DNA of 64,000 bases from an uncultured Prevotellaceae bacterium (GTDB taxonomy: Bacteria; Bacteroidota; Bacteroidia; Bacteroidales; Bacteroidaceae), in the NCBI GenBank assembly GCA_902774795.1, contig CACYKA010000005.1, positions 19,339-83,338 on the forward strand, read 5' to 3'. The translations under genes were made by a program, and so were the position numbers. The notes beneath the pieces are model-generated. The model saw nothing but the letters and a program-made list of their open reading frames with translations. It made no database searches and had not been told where the DNA came from. Below, piece after piece: positions 1 through 7,506 of this stretch. Within the stretch, counting starts at the first letter, position 1, and every line of letters begins with the position of its first letter.

Positions 1-266
1 GTCTCTATTGTTAGGAGTTTAAATATTCTTCCACAAATATCAGACTTCTGTATAGCCCAGAATTCGACATCATCCAAATCATGGCACACAAATAAGCCGT
101 TTAGGCGAGAAGGGTAATTAGGAAAGTCTTTCACTCGGATTCTCTCTAATTCTTCTTCAATTTGCCGTTTCTTTGGCTCCATACTATCAAGATTATATCT
201 TGGGGGCTGTATAATGTCACCAACAGCGAATTGTAATTCATCCTTTACTATATGATATACTCTCAT
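1..266 (-). CDS. Hypothetical protein, 3' part cut by window edge
   Basis: An open frame starts at an ATG at 266 and runs off the left edge without a stop (88 codons seen). The protein begins MRVYHIVKDELQFAVGDIIQ, continues with a Glu/Arg-rich stretch and then a PSRLNGLFVCHDLDD segment. The pattern 'YHIV... PSRLN.LFV' reminds me of DUF2441-like proteins, but this is a weak recollection. It is AT-rich like the next gene and on the same strand, 52 bp downstream of that gene's stop, so the two may be co-transcribed. Function unknown. Confidence 0.6.
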   Translation of the reverse strand, partial: MRVYHIVKDELQFAVGDIIQPPRYNLDSMEPKKRQIEEELERIRVKDFPNYPSRLNGLFVCHDLDDVEFWAIQKSDICGRIFKLLTIE

Positions 267-318
267 ATGTCGAATATATATATATTTGGTATATATTACT
301 TCCTTCACTAATTACGTA

Positions 319-1548
319 TTAGTCAATATTCCATTGTGCTTCCGGATCGCCCTCAAAGGCTGCACGATACATTTCATCCAACTCTTCTTGAGTATATTCT
401 GAACCGTAATCTACACTATCATCATTTATATTATTATTCACATCTCCAATTAATCTTTCTATATGAAAAATTTTATTATCGTCTGATTTTATTTTGTTTC
501 CATCTACATCATAGAAGTAATAGTTATATTCATTATGATAATCACTACATTCAACAACCTCTTCTATCTTTATGATCCCATCATAAAAGGAGAAATTATA
601 TTTGCATAGCGAAGTATTATTATAACTCTCATCAAATAGGATAGTATGTGCTGATATTGCTACATTATCTTTTTTTTCGTATCTAATAACAAATGCTCCA
701 TAACGTTGAAGAAATGGTAAAACAATGTATTTGTCGGAAAAAAGAAGTTGATTATTATAGATATTTATTTCTGTGTTGTCATTTTGGATATCTTTCGGAT
801 AGATGTAGTCTGAAGCCCTATATGAATACTCTCTATTATCATGTAATGTTATAACACTAACAGTACCACTTTTTATCTTATAATCTTCTTTTATCACATA
901 TCCATTATTATCATAATAAGGATCATTTTCTAAAAATACTAATTGCGCTTCACCATCTTCATGAATCCACAAATATGGAGATTTCCCTTCATAAACCTTT
1001 CCTTTTCTTCTTTCATACGCAACAATATTATTATTGTTCCAGAAGAATATAAAATCTCTGTATATAGAACACAAACGGTAGTCCTTCAAATAATTAGAAT
1101 CTATAAAAGTATATGATTCTCTTGTCCGAAATGAATCTAAATTAATTAATGTGGGGTTATTTAGAAAACACGATTCTATATCTATTTTCGTAACAATAAT
1201 GAAACTATTCTTTCCTATTATTTCAATCTGGAACTTGTATTTTGCTAGCCAAGGACTTTGATCTACCCAACGATGTACTTGAACAAGTATTCTATTGTTC
1301 TTGTCAATTACAACAAAGTTGGAAAACATTTCATTGTCTTTTACAATGTGAAAAGAATCCTCCGTTTCAGTTAAGACGATGAGTTCCTGATCATTTCCTA
1401 TAGTTTTTCTATCTATTGGTGCTAAGTCGCTTTTACAAAAGTGGACTTCATCATTTTGGGCATAAACCCATATATCATTATCTTGATCAAAAAGACCTAT
1501 ACGATCAATGCTCTGTTGCTTTAATATATTTTTTATAATCTGATCCAT
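319..1548 (-). CDS. Hypothetical protein, AT-rich, 409 aa
   Basis: A 409-residue protein starting MDQIIKNILKQQ, with no signal peptide and no membrane segment. It is rich in Asn, Asp, Ile and Tyr, and much of it reads as short beta strands. It ends with an acidic tail, EELDEMYRAAFEGDPEAQWN, whose last residues look like a conserved C-terminal motif. I do not recognise the family. Base composition is clearly more AT-rich than the metabolic genes to the right, which suggests transfer. A cytosolic immunity-type protein is possible, but nothing in the window proves it. A Bacteroidetes-type promoter lies upstream at 1820-1851. Confidence 0.75.
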   Translation of the reverse strand: MDQIIKNILKQQSIDRIGLFDQDNDIWVYAQNDEVHFCKSDLAPIDRKTIGNDQELIVLTETEDSFHIVKDNEMFSNFVVIDKNNRILVQVHRWVDQSPWLAKYKFQIEIIGKNSFIIVTKIDIESCFLNNPTLINLDSFRTRESYTFIDSNYLKDYRLCSIYRDFIFFWNNNNIVAYERRKGKVYEGKSPYLWIHEDGEAQLVFLENDPYYDNNGYVIKEDYKIKSGTVSVITLHDNREYSYRASDYIYPKDIQNDNTEINIYNNQLLFSDKYIVLPFLQRYGAFVIRYEKKDNVAISAHTILFDESYNNTSLCKYNFSFYDGIIKIEEVVECSDYHNEYNYYFYDVDGNKIKSDDNKIFHIERLIGDVNNNINDDSVDYGSEYTQEELDEMYRAAFEGDPEAQWNID

Positions 1549-1819
1549 CTTTTCATTTGGTGTTCATATATTGTAACAAGCTCAATCACTGTATTTCTTA
1601 TCTTCATTTTTAGACAAGACCATTGGGTAACTGCTTTTCAATTATCTCCCTTATAGGGGTTGCTAGCGTATTATATGGATTATTCATTATTGTTCTATCT
1701 CTATTCAGAAAGTAGAAAAATAGATTGTAAATAGTAAGGATTTTTAAGCAAACACTTTTTTCAGTATGTCATCCCACCCATCCTACGAGCCTAAGCACAT
1801 CATCAGCATGGAACATTTG

Positions 1820-1851
1820 CAAAATTAAGAATTAGTTTTGAAACAAACAAA
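1820..1851 (-). promoter_or_regulatory. Bacteroidetes sigma-70 type promoter
   Basis: On the minus strand TAATTTTG (1820-1827) matches the TAnnTTTG -7 box exactly. TTTG boxes lie 16 bp (1844-1847) and 20 bp (1848-1851) upstream. It points at the 409-aa hypothetical gene and gives a leader of roughly 265 nt. Confidence 0.5.
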
Positions 1852-2372
1852 TAAATTGGTAATTATTTTTCAACATTTGTATGAAATTGCTCCCTGATTG
1901 TATGAAATAGTAAAATGTGAAAGTACAAACTCCCTCTACATAATGGGTAACTAAGGGTATCTCACAAATATTTCTCAATCTCTCCAAAAGAAAAGGGCAA
2001 AAAAATGCATAATGCACATTTTTTTTAGTCGGCTGAAGCCTTTGTAAAAGCGGCAAAGCCGAGCGCATAATGCATATTTTTTTTGCCAATAAACTCTTGT
2101 TGTTTATAAGTGACAACGGAAAATAGTTTTTTGACGTTTCCTGATTTGGGTTGACTGTCAATATGCCCCTCACCCCTCACTTGATATAGGCGGAAAGCCC
2201 ATGAATACTGGGTTCGTGACGAGTGAGGGGTTGACGACACCCCTCACTGCCTTTAATCCCTTGCTGGCTGGGACTTGCGGCCACATTGAGTGAGGGGTGA
2301 GGGGAAGTAAACACGATACGGCGTATCGGCGAAACGCTTCTTTTTCGAGTTTCCGCTGACGCTGAAAAGCGT

Positions 2373-2449
2373 GGCATAAGCCAAACGATAGAATGGCTTA
2401 AGCCAATCGATGAATCGGCATGAGCCAAAGGATAAAATGGCTTTATAGG
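2373..2449. repeat. 22-bp-period tandem repeat array A
   Basis: Units start at 2373, 2395, 2417 and (partial) 2439. They begin GGCATAAGCC, GGCTTAAGCC, GGCATGAGCC and GGCTTTATAG; the second is a perfect 10-bp palindrome. The rest of each unit is variable but related (AAACGATAGAAT, AATCGATGAATC, AAAGGATAAAAT). No spacers separate the units. Confidence 0.65.
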
Positions 2450-2478
2450 ATACCTCCCCTTGTAAAATTTGCGGGAAG

Positions 2479-2524
2479 GCCTTCCAACACTTTTTGGAAA
2501 GCCATGTAAAAAGTGTTAGAAGGC
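2479..2524. repeat. Long inverted repeat (17-bp arms, 12-nt loop)
   Basis: Arms at 2479-2495 and 2508-2524 pair at 16 of 17 positions (left arm GCCTTCCAACACTTTTT). The right arm is not followed by a T run, so this is not a classic terminator for plus-strand transcription. It lies between the two 22-bp arrays. Confidence 0.6.
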
Positions 2525-2558
2525 TTCGTAAAAAAGAGGGGGGAGGGGCTGTAAAAAC

Positions 2559-2656
2559 GATACGGCGTGCTGCTCTTCACGAAACGGCGTATCAAGGACC
2601 ACGAGACGGCGTATCAAAGGCGACGAAACGCCGTTTCGGTGAAACGCTTCTTTTTC
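2559..2656. repeat. 22-bp-period repeat array B with palindromic 13-mer core
   Basis: Units start at 2559, 2581, 2603 and 2625, exactly 22 bp apart. Each begins with a 13-mer of the form GAAACGGCGTATC, which is a palindrome around GGC. The last unit runs into GAAACGCTTCTTTTTC (2641-2656). The same layout occurs once more at 2315-2346: GATACGGCGTATC followed by the same AAACGCTTCTTTTTC. Confidence 0.65.
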
Positions 2657-2714
2657 AAATAGCAAAGGGCGGGAATTGCATTACGCAGTTCCTGCCCTTA
2701 TTTCTATAACCGTT

Positions 2715-2759
2715 CGCTCGGCTCTGCCGCTTTCACAAAGCGAAGCGACTGAAAGAACC
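2715..2759 (+). repeat. REP-like GC-rich element, copy 1
   Basis: This 45-nt segment is identical to the reverse complement of 52980-53024. It contains self-complementary pieces (GCTTTCAC/AAAGCG and CGGC..GCCG-type stems). Degenerate relatives occur at about 2027-2068, 27187-27240 and 27335-27360. Confidence 0.65.
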
Positions 2760-2804
2760 GTTAACCGCTAACCGCTAACCGTTAACCGTTAACCGTTAAC
2801 CGTT
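2756..2804. repeat. Heptamer array, AACCGTT x7
   Basis: Seven consecutive 7-bp units (AACCGTT with two AACCGCT variants) begin inside the REP-like element. They end two bases before the stop codon of the 61-aa gene. Confidence 0.85.
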
Positions 2805-2806
2805 AT

Positions 2807-2992
2807 TTACTCCTCAAACCATTCGCCGTCGTCGAACTCTGCTGCGCGGCCGCGGCCTGCAACGTTACCGGCACCTTTTAACTTAAGATTTGCGTTATTG
2901 CCGAGGTTCTGAATCCCACTGGCTTGAAGAAGATGAGTCCTCTGCTTAATCTCCACCACCTTCGTGGTTGGTTTTATATAATTCTTTTTCAT
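2807..2992 (-). CDS. Small protein with MKKxYIKP leader, 61 aa
   Basis: A 61-residue protein starting MKKNYIKPTTKVVEIKQRTH. The middle is Gly/Asn-rich and the end acidic (EFDDGEWFEE). Small proteins beginning MKK-YI-P, with a conserved 'VVEI...LLQASG' segment, are common in Prevotella and Bacteroides and usually lack a known function. The start follows the stop of the 1228-residue gene by only 4 bp, so it is almost certainly the last gene of that operon. No signal peptide with a clear hydrophobic core is seen. A secreted or processed peptide is conceivable but unproven. Confidence 0.75.
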   Translation of the reverse strand: MKKNYIKPTTKVVEIKQRTHLLQASGIQNLGNNANLKLKGAGNVAGRGRAAEFDDGEWFEE

Positions 2993-2996
2993 AGTT

Positions 2997-5900
2997 TTAT
3001 TCTGTAATTGCTATTTTCTTACCTTTATTATAATATATTCCAGGAACTGTCGGCTTGCCGTTGAGCTTGCGTCCGAAGAGGTCGAACCAACCAGCAGTTT
3101 CGCTAACCGCTAAACGCTTACCGCTAACCGAATGAATCTCCGTTACCATATCTCCGTCAAGGTTCATTCTGATTTCGCGGACTAGCTGCTCACCGCTCAA
3201 ACTTACATGGAAGTACGCACGGAAAGCGCCGAGATTCACGTCCTGATCTGGCCAATAGAGGTTGTTGTCTGCACCAAGATAGAGGTTGCTTGCATTATTG
3301 CCCGGAAGTGTCTCTGGACCATAGATGCCGATGAACTGCACGAGTTTGTCATTGCTGGTAACAGTAGTCGGGTCATCTTTTCTGATTCTGACGCCGTTGA
3401 ATACGGGATTGACGATGTTGTCGCCACTTGCCCACTTTACGATATAAGGTTTACCGGCCTCGATGCTCAATGCGTTATTGAAGTTAAGCGTCAATTTACC
3501 GTCACTGTCGAGGCTTGATTCCAAGACCTTCAATTCCATCACCGTGGCTTTTTCAAGCGGAGTGTTCGTAAAGTCGGTCACATCGAACGGCAGACATAGT
3601 GTGTTCCAGTCGCCGTCTTTGTAGAGCGTGCGGCCCGTGAGAGTGATGTTGTTTCTTTGGGCCTGATCAAGCAGAGTGATGACATCGGTGTTGTCGGCCA
3701 TTTCGGCAAGAGAACCAGTGAGGCAGCCTATCAAGTAGAAGGCGTTATTGCCAAGGGTGATGTTCTTGGCGAGGATAGCATCGAGGTCAACGGTCAGACC
3801 GTCGCAGAAGGCGAAGGCGTTCTCGCCGATGGTGGTCAGCGTAGAGGGCAGTTTCACGGTGTTCAGGTTACCATAGGAGTGCACATTACTCGTGCCGGCA
3901 AATGCCGAAGCAGCAATGCTGGTCACGCCCTCACCGATAGTGATGGCCTTGACGTAGTTGGCAACTCTGAACCATGTATAGTCGGTGTTCGCAGGTTCAT
4001 TTTCTTCTTTCATGGCTACATTGCCCTCAACACCATCCTTCTTATTGATGGTGAGCTTTCCAGCGTGGAAGCTCCATGCAAGGTCACCCCATACATCGTT
4101 GTCATCAGGCGTAGTTATCATGAACGGAGCCCACTTGCTGCCAACATAGTCGTCGAGACCACGAATCTCAAGCAGGCACTCGTCGCCGACATTCTCAGGC
4201 ATTCCCTCGTGCGTGGAGGCGTAAACCACCTGGCCGAACACATAGTCCGTGCCGAGGACGAGTACGCGGTTGCCGTCTTTGACCTCGATGCCCAGCGTTG
4301 CGGCAAGTTCCGCGTTGTTGTTGGCGGCCTCGAACTTATAGAAGATGTAGCTGTAGCCGTCCATCGTCTGGTCGGGCACGGTGGCAGTGCAGGTGGCGAT
4401 GTCCTTGGGTTGCATGATGGTGAACGTCGCTGCTTTCTCGCCTGAGTAGTTGCCCTTGCCACTAATAGTATAGGTGTAGTCACCTGCGTCCTGAATCGTG
4501 CCACTCGGAGCAGTCACGGTGTAGTCTGTATTCTCAACGAGCACTTTCTCGCCGTCCTTCACAGTGATGACAGGTGTCAATTCGCTGCCCGTCCATGTCT
4601 GCGACGGAATGGTGATGGTGATGTCATCATTGGTAACGGCCTTCTGGGTGATGGTCACCTCGATAGAACCAGAAACATCGTTATGATTGGCATCGCCTGC
4701 CACCTTATAATATATGGTATAAGTTCCGGCATCCGTTCCTGTCGGGATGTCAGCGGAATAGTTCTCGCCATCAAGGCTGTAAAGCAGGGTTCCGAAGTCT
4801 GTAGAACCTGCATTCACTAGCGCCTGTGCCGAGCCTTTATATACAAGGTCTGCGACTGCTATCGGAGCGGTGACAGTGGGTGTAGCCTTAACGATGGTGA
4901 ATGTTTTTGATGTCGTTCCAGCATAATTCCCCTTACCGGTAATAGTGATGGTTGCTGTACCTACTGTCGTTTTGTCGCTGTAAGTCACCTCATAATCCAC
5001 ATCCTTCACAAGTGCCGTTCCCTCATACGTAATCGCCACAGCAGGCTCGAATGCAGAACCTGTATAGGTCTGGTCATCTATATCAGCGATGACACAACTC
5101 CCGAGATCTCTCTTCAGCGTCACCGTCAGTTCGAGGCCATCTCTTTGTCCGGAGGGGTCACTATGGAAGGTGAGTGTCATCTGCTTACCGCTGCTGATGA
5201 GCGTGCCGATGTTCTCTCCTGACTCATCACTACCATACTTGTCGCCAATCTTTTGTGCGGAGGTAGAGCCGCCATCATACACCATCAAGTAGTCACGTAG
5301 ATCTTTTCCCCACACTTCCGCCGTCACCGTGCCGGTGAGCTGCAGGACATAGTGGTCGGGAGCAGTTAGAACGAGACCGCCATCATAATTGTTGCTATAT
5401 TGGGCCTTAGCGCCGCCATCATCATACACATTAAACGAGCTTACGCCCTCGGGGATTTTGGCATCATAATAAATGCCTGTTTTTGGCATGTTGATGTAGT
5501 CACCGCCATTGGCATCTTTCTTGAAGCCGATGGAAATAACCTCGAAGTCGACGGACTTCGAACCAGCGTACGAGCCCTTGCCAGTAATGGTCAGCGTGTA
5601 TTTGCCTCCTTCGGTGATATGGATGGTGGTCGATTCCTGCGATGTCGTACCGAGCGTGGCAGTATAGTCAGTGCCCAGTGTGAGCGTATGTCCTTCGGCA
5701 TCGCGCACGCTAAAGGGGATGTCGAGGTAGCTGCCCGTCAAATCGTACGAGGCGCTGATGCCCGAAATGGTGGCAGCAGAAAGCTGGTTTTGTTCACTGC
5801 CCTTAGGAACGAGTGTCAAACTCACCTTGTTCTTGATATTCTCGGTAGTTGCCTCACCAACACCTACAATATTGAACTTTTTGCCATCGGCGAAGCTGAT

Positions 5901-6683
5901 GCTGCCAAGACGGTTGCTAAAGCCATAAGCTCCGCTGGAATTTCCACCTGTGACTTGGATGAAATCCAAAGTCTTTGCCCAGCCGAGGACCAGCGATCCG
6001 CTGGTTTTGTCTGCGGCGCCATTGCCCGGACCTATACCAGGCCCACCGTCGCCGCCGGTAGCAGTCACCTGACCACCGTTGATAACGATGTCACCGCAGC
6101 CGCCTTTGGCACCATTATTTAAACTACAATTGCCACCACCAATACCAGCAGCCTTGTTACCACCCATGGCGTTGACGATGCCACCGTTGATGGTGATGGT
6201 GCCGTTGCCGGTGAGTTCGCTGTTACAACCGCCGCCGATACCAGCGCTCTGAGCACCACCTTTGACGTTGACGATACCGCCGTTGATGGTAATATTACCA
6301 TATTTAATAGGGTCCCAGGAGTGTGTACCTGAGCCGCCTCCGATACCGGCTTTACTATATTCATTCTTTGCAATGATCAACGTGCCAGTGCCGTTAGTGC
6401 CGCCCTCGATGGTCAGAGAGTTACCTACTTTCACCTCGATGCCATTCGGGGCTGTGAGGGTATAGCCGTCGGTGAGGATGAGCGTCACGGTGCCCTTGAC
6501 GGTAATACGACCTTCAATGGTCACGTCGCCGTTGGTCACGTAAGTGTTGCCGTTCGTCCACGTTTGGGTGGATGTGGATGATTTCAGCTTCACGGTGTCG
6601 GCCCACGTTGTCACAGTCGTGAGCATCATCACAAGCAGCAACATTGCCGCCCGAAAATACAATCTTCTTTCTTGTTTTTCCAT
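2997..6683 (-). CDS. Large secreted protein with CUB-like, Ig-like and BspA-type repeats
   Basis: 1228 residues. A signal peptide (hydrophobic LLLVMMLTTVTTWA, residues ~15-28) is followed by a Gly-rich region (~90-220) with repeated 'ITINGG' and 'AGIGGG' motifs suggestive of a beta-solenoid. Next come several Ig/MBG-like repeats with 'ITGKGNYAGT' endings (~330-380, 530-600 and 690-770). A CUB-like domain (~400-525; LMVYDGGS) lies between the first and second of these. A BspA-type leucine-rich segment follows (TIGEGVTSIAASAFAG, ~900-960). The C-terminus ends WFDLFGRKLNGKPTVPGIYY, the usual Bacteroidales sorting-like tail. It is probably exported to the cell surface. A heptamer array (3102-3129) encodes SVSGKRLAVS just before this tail. 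It is the third gene of the divergent operon. Adhesion or glycan binding is inference. Confidence 0.85.
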   Translation of the reverse strand: MEKQERRLYFRAAMLLLVMMLTTVTTWADTVKLKSSTSTQTWTNGNTYVTNGDVTIEGRITVKGTVTLILTDGYTLTAPNGIEVKVGNSLTIEGGTNGTGTLIIAKNEYSKAGIGGGSGTHSWDPIKYGNITINGGIVNVKGGAQSAGIGGGCNSELTGNGTITINGGIVNAMGGNKAAGIGGGNCSLNNGAKGGCGDIVINGGQVTATGGDGGPGIGPGNGAADKTSGSLVLGWAKTLDFIQVTGGNSSGAYGFSNRLGSISFADGKKFNIVGVGEATTENIKNKVSLTLVPKGSEQNQLSAATISGISASYDLTGSYLDIPFSVRDAEGHTLTLGTDYTATLGTTSQESTTIHITEGGKYTLTITGKGSYAGSKSVDFEVISIGFKKDANGGDYINMPKTGIYYDAKIPEGVSSFNVYDDGGAKAQYSNNYDGGLVLTAPDHYVLQLTGTVTAEVWGKDLRDYLMVYDGGSTSAQKIGDKYGSDESGENIGTLISSGKQMTLTFHSDPSGQRDGLELTVTLKRDLGSCVIADIDDQTYTGSAFEPAVAITYEGTALVKDVDYEVTYSDKTTVGTATITITGKGNYAGTTSKTFTIVKATPTVTAPIAVADLVYKGSAQALVNAGSTDFGTLLYSLDGENYSADIPTGTDAGTYTIYYKVAGDANHNDVSGSIEVTITQKAVTNDDITITIPSQTWTGSELTPVITVKDGEKVLVENTDYTVTAPSGTIQDAGDYTYTISGKGNYSGEKAATFTIMQPKDIATCTATVPDQTMDGYSYIFYKFEAANNNAELAATLGIEVKDGNRVLVLGTDYVFGQVVYASTHEGMPENVGDECLLEIRGLDDYVGSKWAPFMITTPDDNDVWGDLAWSFHAGKLTINKKDGVEGNVAMKEENEPANTDYTWFRVANYVKAITIGEGVTSIAASAFAGTSNVHSYGNLNTVKLPSTLTTIGENAFAFCDGLTVDLDAILAKNITLGNNAFYLIGCLTGSLAEMADNTDVITLLDQAQRNNITLTGRTLYKDGDWNTLCLPFDVTDFTNTPLEKATVMELKVLESSLDSDGKLTLNFNNALSIEAGKPYIVKWASGDNIVNPVFNGVRIRKDDPTTVTSNDKLVQFIGIYGPETLPGNNASNLYLGADNNLYWPDQDVNLGAFRAYFHVSLSGEQLVREIRMNLDGDMVTEIHSVSGKRLAVSETAGWFDLFGRKLNGKPTVPGIYYNKGKKIAITE
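3102..3129. repeat. Heptamer array inside the 1228-aa gene (GCTAACC x4)
   Basis: Four 7-bp units (GCTAACC, GCTAAAC, GCTTACC, GCTAACC) sit in frame within the coding sequence close to the C-terminal tail. The core AACCG matches the intergenic array at 2756-2804. Confidence 0.8.
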
Positions 6684-6749
6684 TTTTGTTTTTTGTTTTG
6701 TTGTTTGTTTAATATGTTAAGTGATTTTATAATTATTGAAATCTTACCT

Positions 6750-7445
6750 CTAATCTTCTGCATCTTCCACAGCGTTGGTGGCAGAGTCAATGACAGTGCC
6801 GTATTCGCTGATGGAATAATAAATATAGATGAAGACCAACCCACCTACACAGAGCAGGACGCTATAGGGCCAGATGGCAGTGGGAAGCAGGTAGGTGAAC
6901 ACTATGCTGCCGATGCCGAAAAAGATGATAAGGTGGCAGGAGAGGAGCATCCAACGGAAGATAGCCCTGCCTCCGACTTTCCCTAGGGTGGGGAAGGAGT
7001 GACGGTTGAGGTGGTAATAGGTGGAATAGAAATCGTACGTCATCAGGGTGGCATGGAGAAGAAAGATATAAACTCCAACCGTCGTGAGCCAATATGCTGA
7101 GAGACCTATGATGAGGAAGGCAACATCGCGCGCTACAACCCTGCGGCTGAGATAGCGCGGGTTGAGCAGCGACGTATGACTCCAGGTGATGGCTACGCCT
7201 GCAATGTGGAAATAGGTGAGAGACAGTGCCATTGCCATCGGCGGACAGGTTTGGCGCCAATGGAAATGATAGTGGAGGAGCAGACCTATGCCGAAGACGG
7301 CAAAGAAGACTGCCGTGAGCACTCGCGAACGGTGGTACACGGGGTAATGGCGATAGGCGTAGTTGTTTACCAACAAGCCTATTGCCATAGCAAGGTCAAG
7401 CGCCCCCACTATCAACAGAGACAAATCATATAATGCTAATTCCAT
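6750..7445 (-). CDS. Multi-TM membrane protein, paralogue of the regulator's sensor half
   Basis: 231 residues, with about six to seven hydrophobic segments over nearly the whole length and an acidic tail (NAVEDAED). It shares ordered motifs with the membrane half of the AraC-type regulator at 17591-18706: SRxL, then LLxYxxHxRQ, then a basic R/RD loop, then IFxWM, then a PYS/VYS segment before the last TM. It lacks any helix-turn-helix domain. It lies between the giant gene (61 bp upstream, filled by heptamer arrays) and the 1228-aa gene (66 bp downstream), so it is probably the second operon gene. A role as partner, antagonist or co-sensor of the regulator is inference. I know of no named family for it. 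Confidence 0.8.
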   Translation of the reverse strand: MELALYDLSLLIVGALDLAMAIGLLVNNYAYRHYPVYHRSRVLTAVFFAVFGIGLLLHYHFHWRQTCPPMAMALSLTYFHIAGVAITWSHTSLLNPRYLSRRVVARDVAFLIIGLSAYWLTTVGVYIFLLHATLMTYDFYSTYYHLNRHSFPTLGKVGGRAIFRWMLLSCHLIIFFGIGSIVFTYLLPTAIWPYSVLLCVGGLVFIYIYYSISEYGTVIDSATNAVEDAED

Positions 7446-7450
7446 AATTG

Positions 7451-7506
7451 AGTTTCAAGTTTCAAGTTCCAAGTTTCAAGTTTCTGTAAACCGTAAACAG
7501 TAAACC
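7451..7506. repeat. Two abutting heptamer arrays (AGTTTCA x5, GTAAACC x3)
   Basis: AGTTTCA-type units fill 7451-7485 and GTAAACC-type units fill 7486-7506. Together they occupy almost the whole gap between the giant gene's stop codon (7507) and the next gene's start (7445). Confidence 0.9.

Larger units (their letters stand above)
1549..2806. other. Repeat-rich intergenic region without a convincing gene
   Basis: This 1.26-kb gap has only short open frames with low-complexity or repeat-derived translations. It holds a promoter for the leftward gene (1820-1851) and a direct repeat with core GCATAATGCA followed by an A/T tract (about 2006-2026 and 2064-2087). It also has CCCTCAC/GTGAGGG heptamer pairs (2167-2180 and near 2288-2303), two 22-bp-period arrays, a long hairpin, a REP-like element and a heptamer array, each listed separately. 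Confidence 0.7.

Noticed and set aside
2373-2656. CRISPR array
   Set aside because: Repeat units abut without spacers, vary from unit to unit and no cas gene is present.
1832-2709. Several 70-113-aa frames in the repeat-rich gap
   Set aside because: Translations follow the repeats and low-complexity DNA; no start context, motif or conserved pattern.
3657-4445. 262-aa open frame on + inside the 1228-aa gene
   Set aside because: Antisense shadow; the minus-strand frame has clear Ig-like and BspA repeats.
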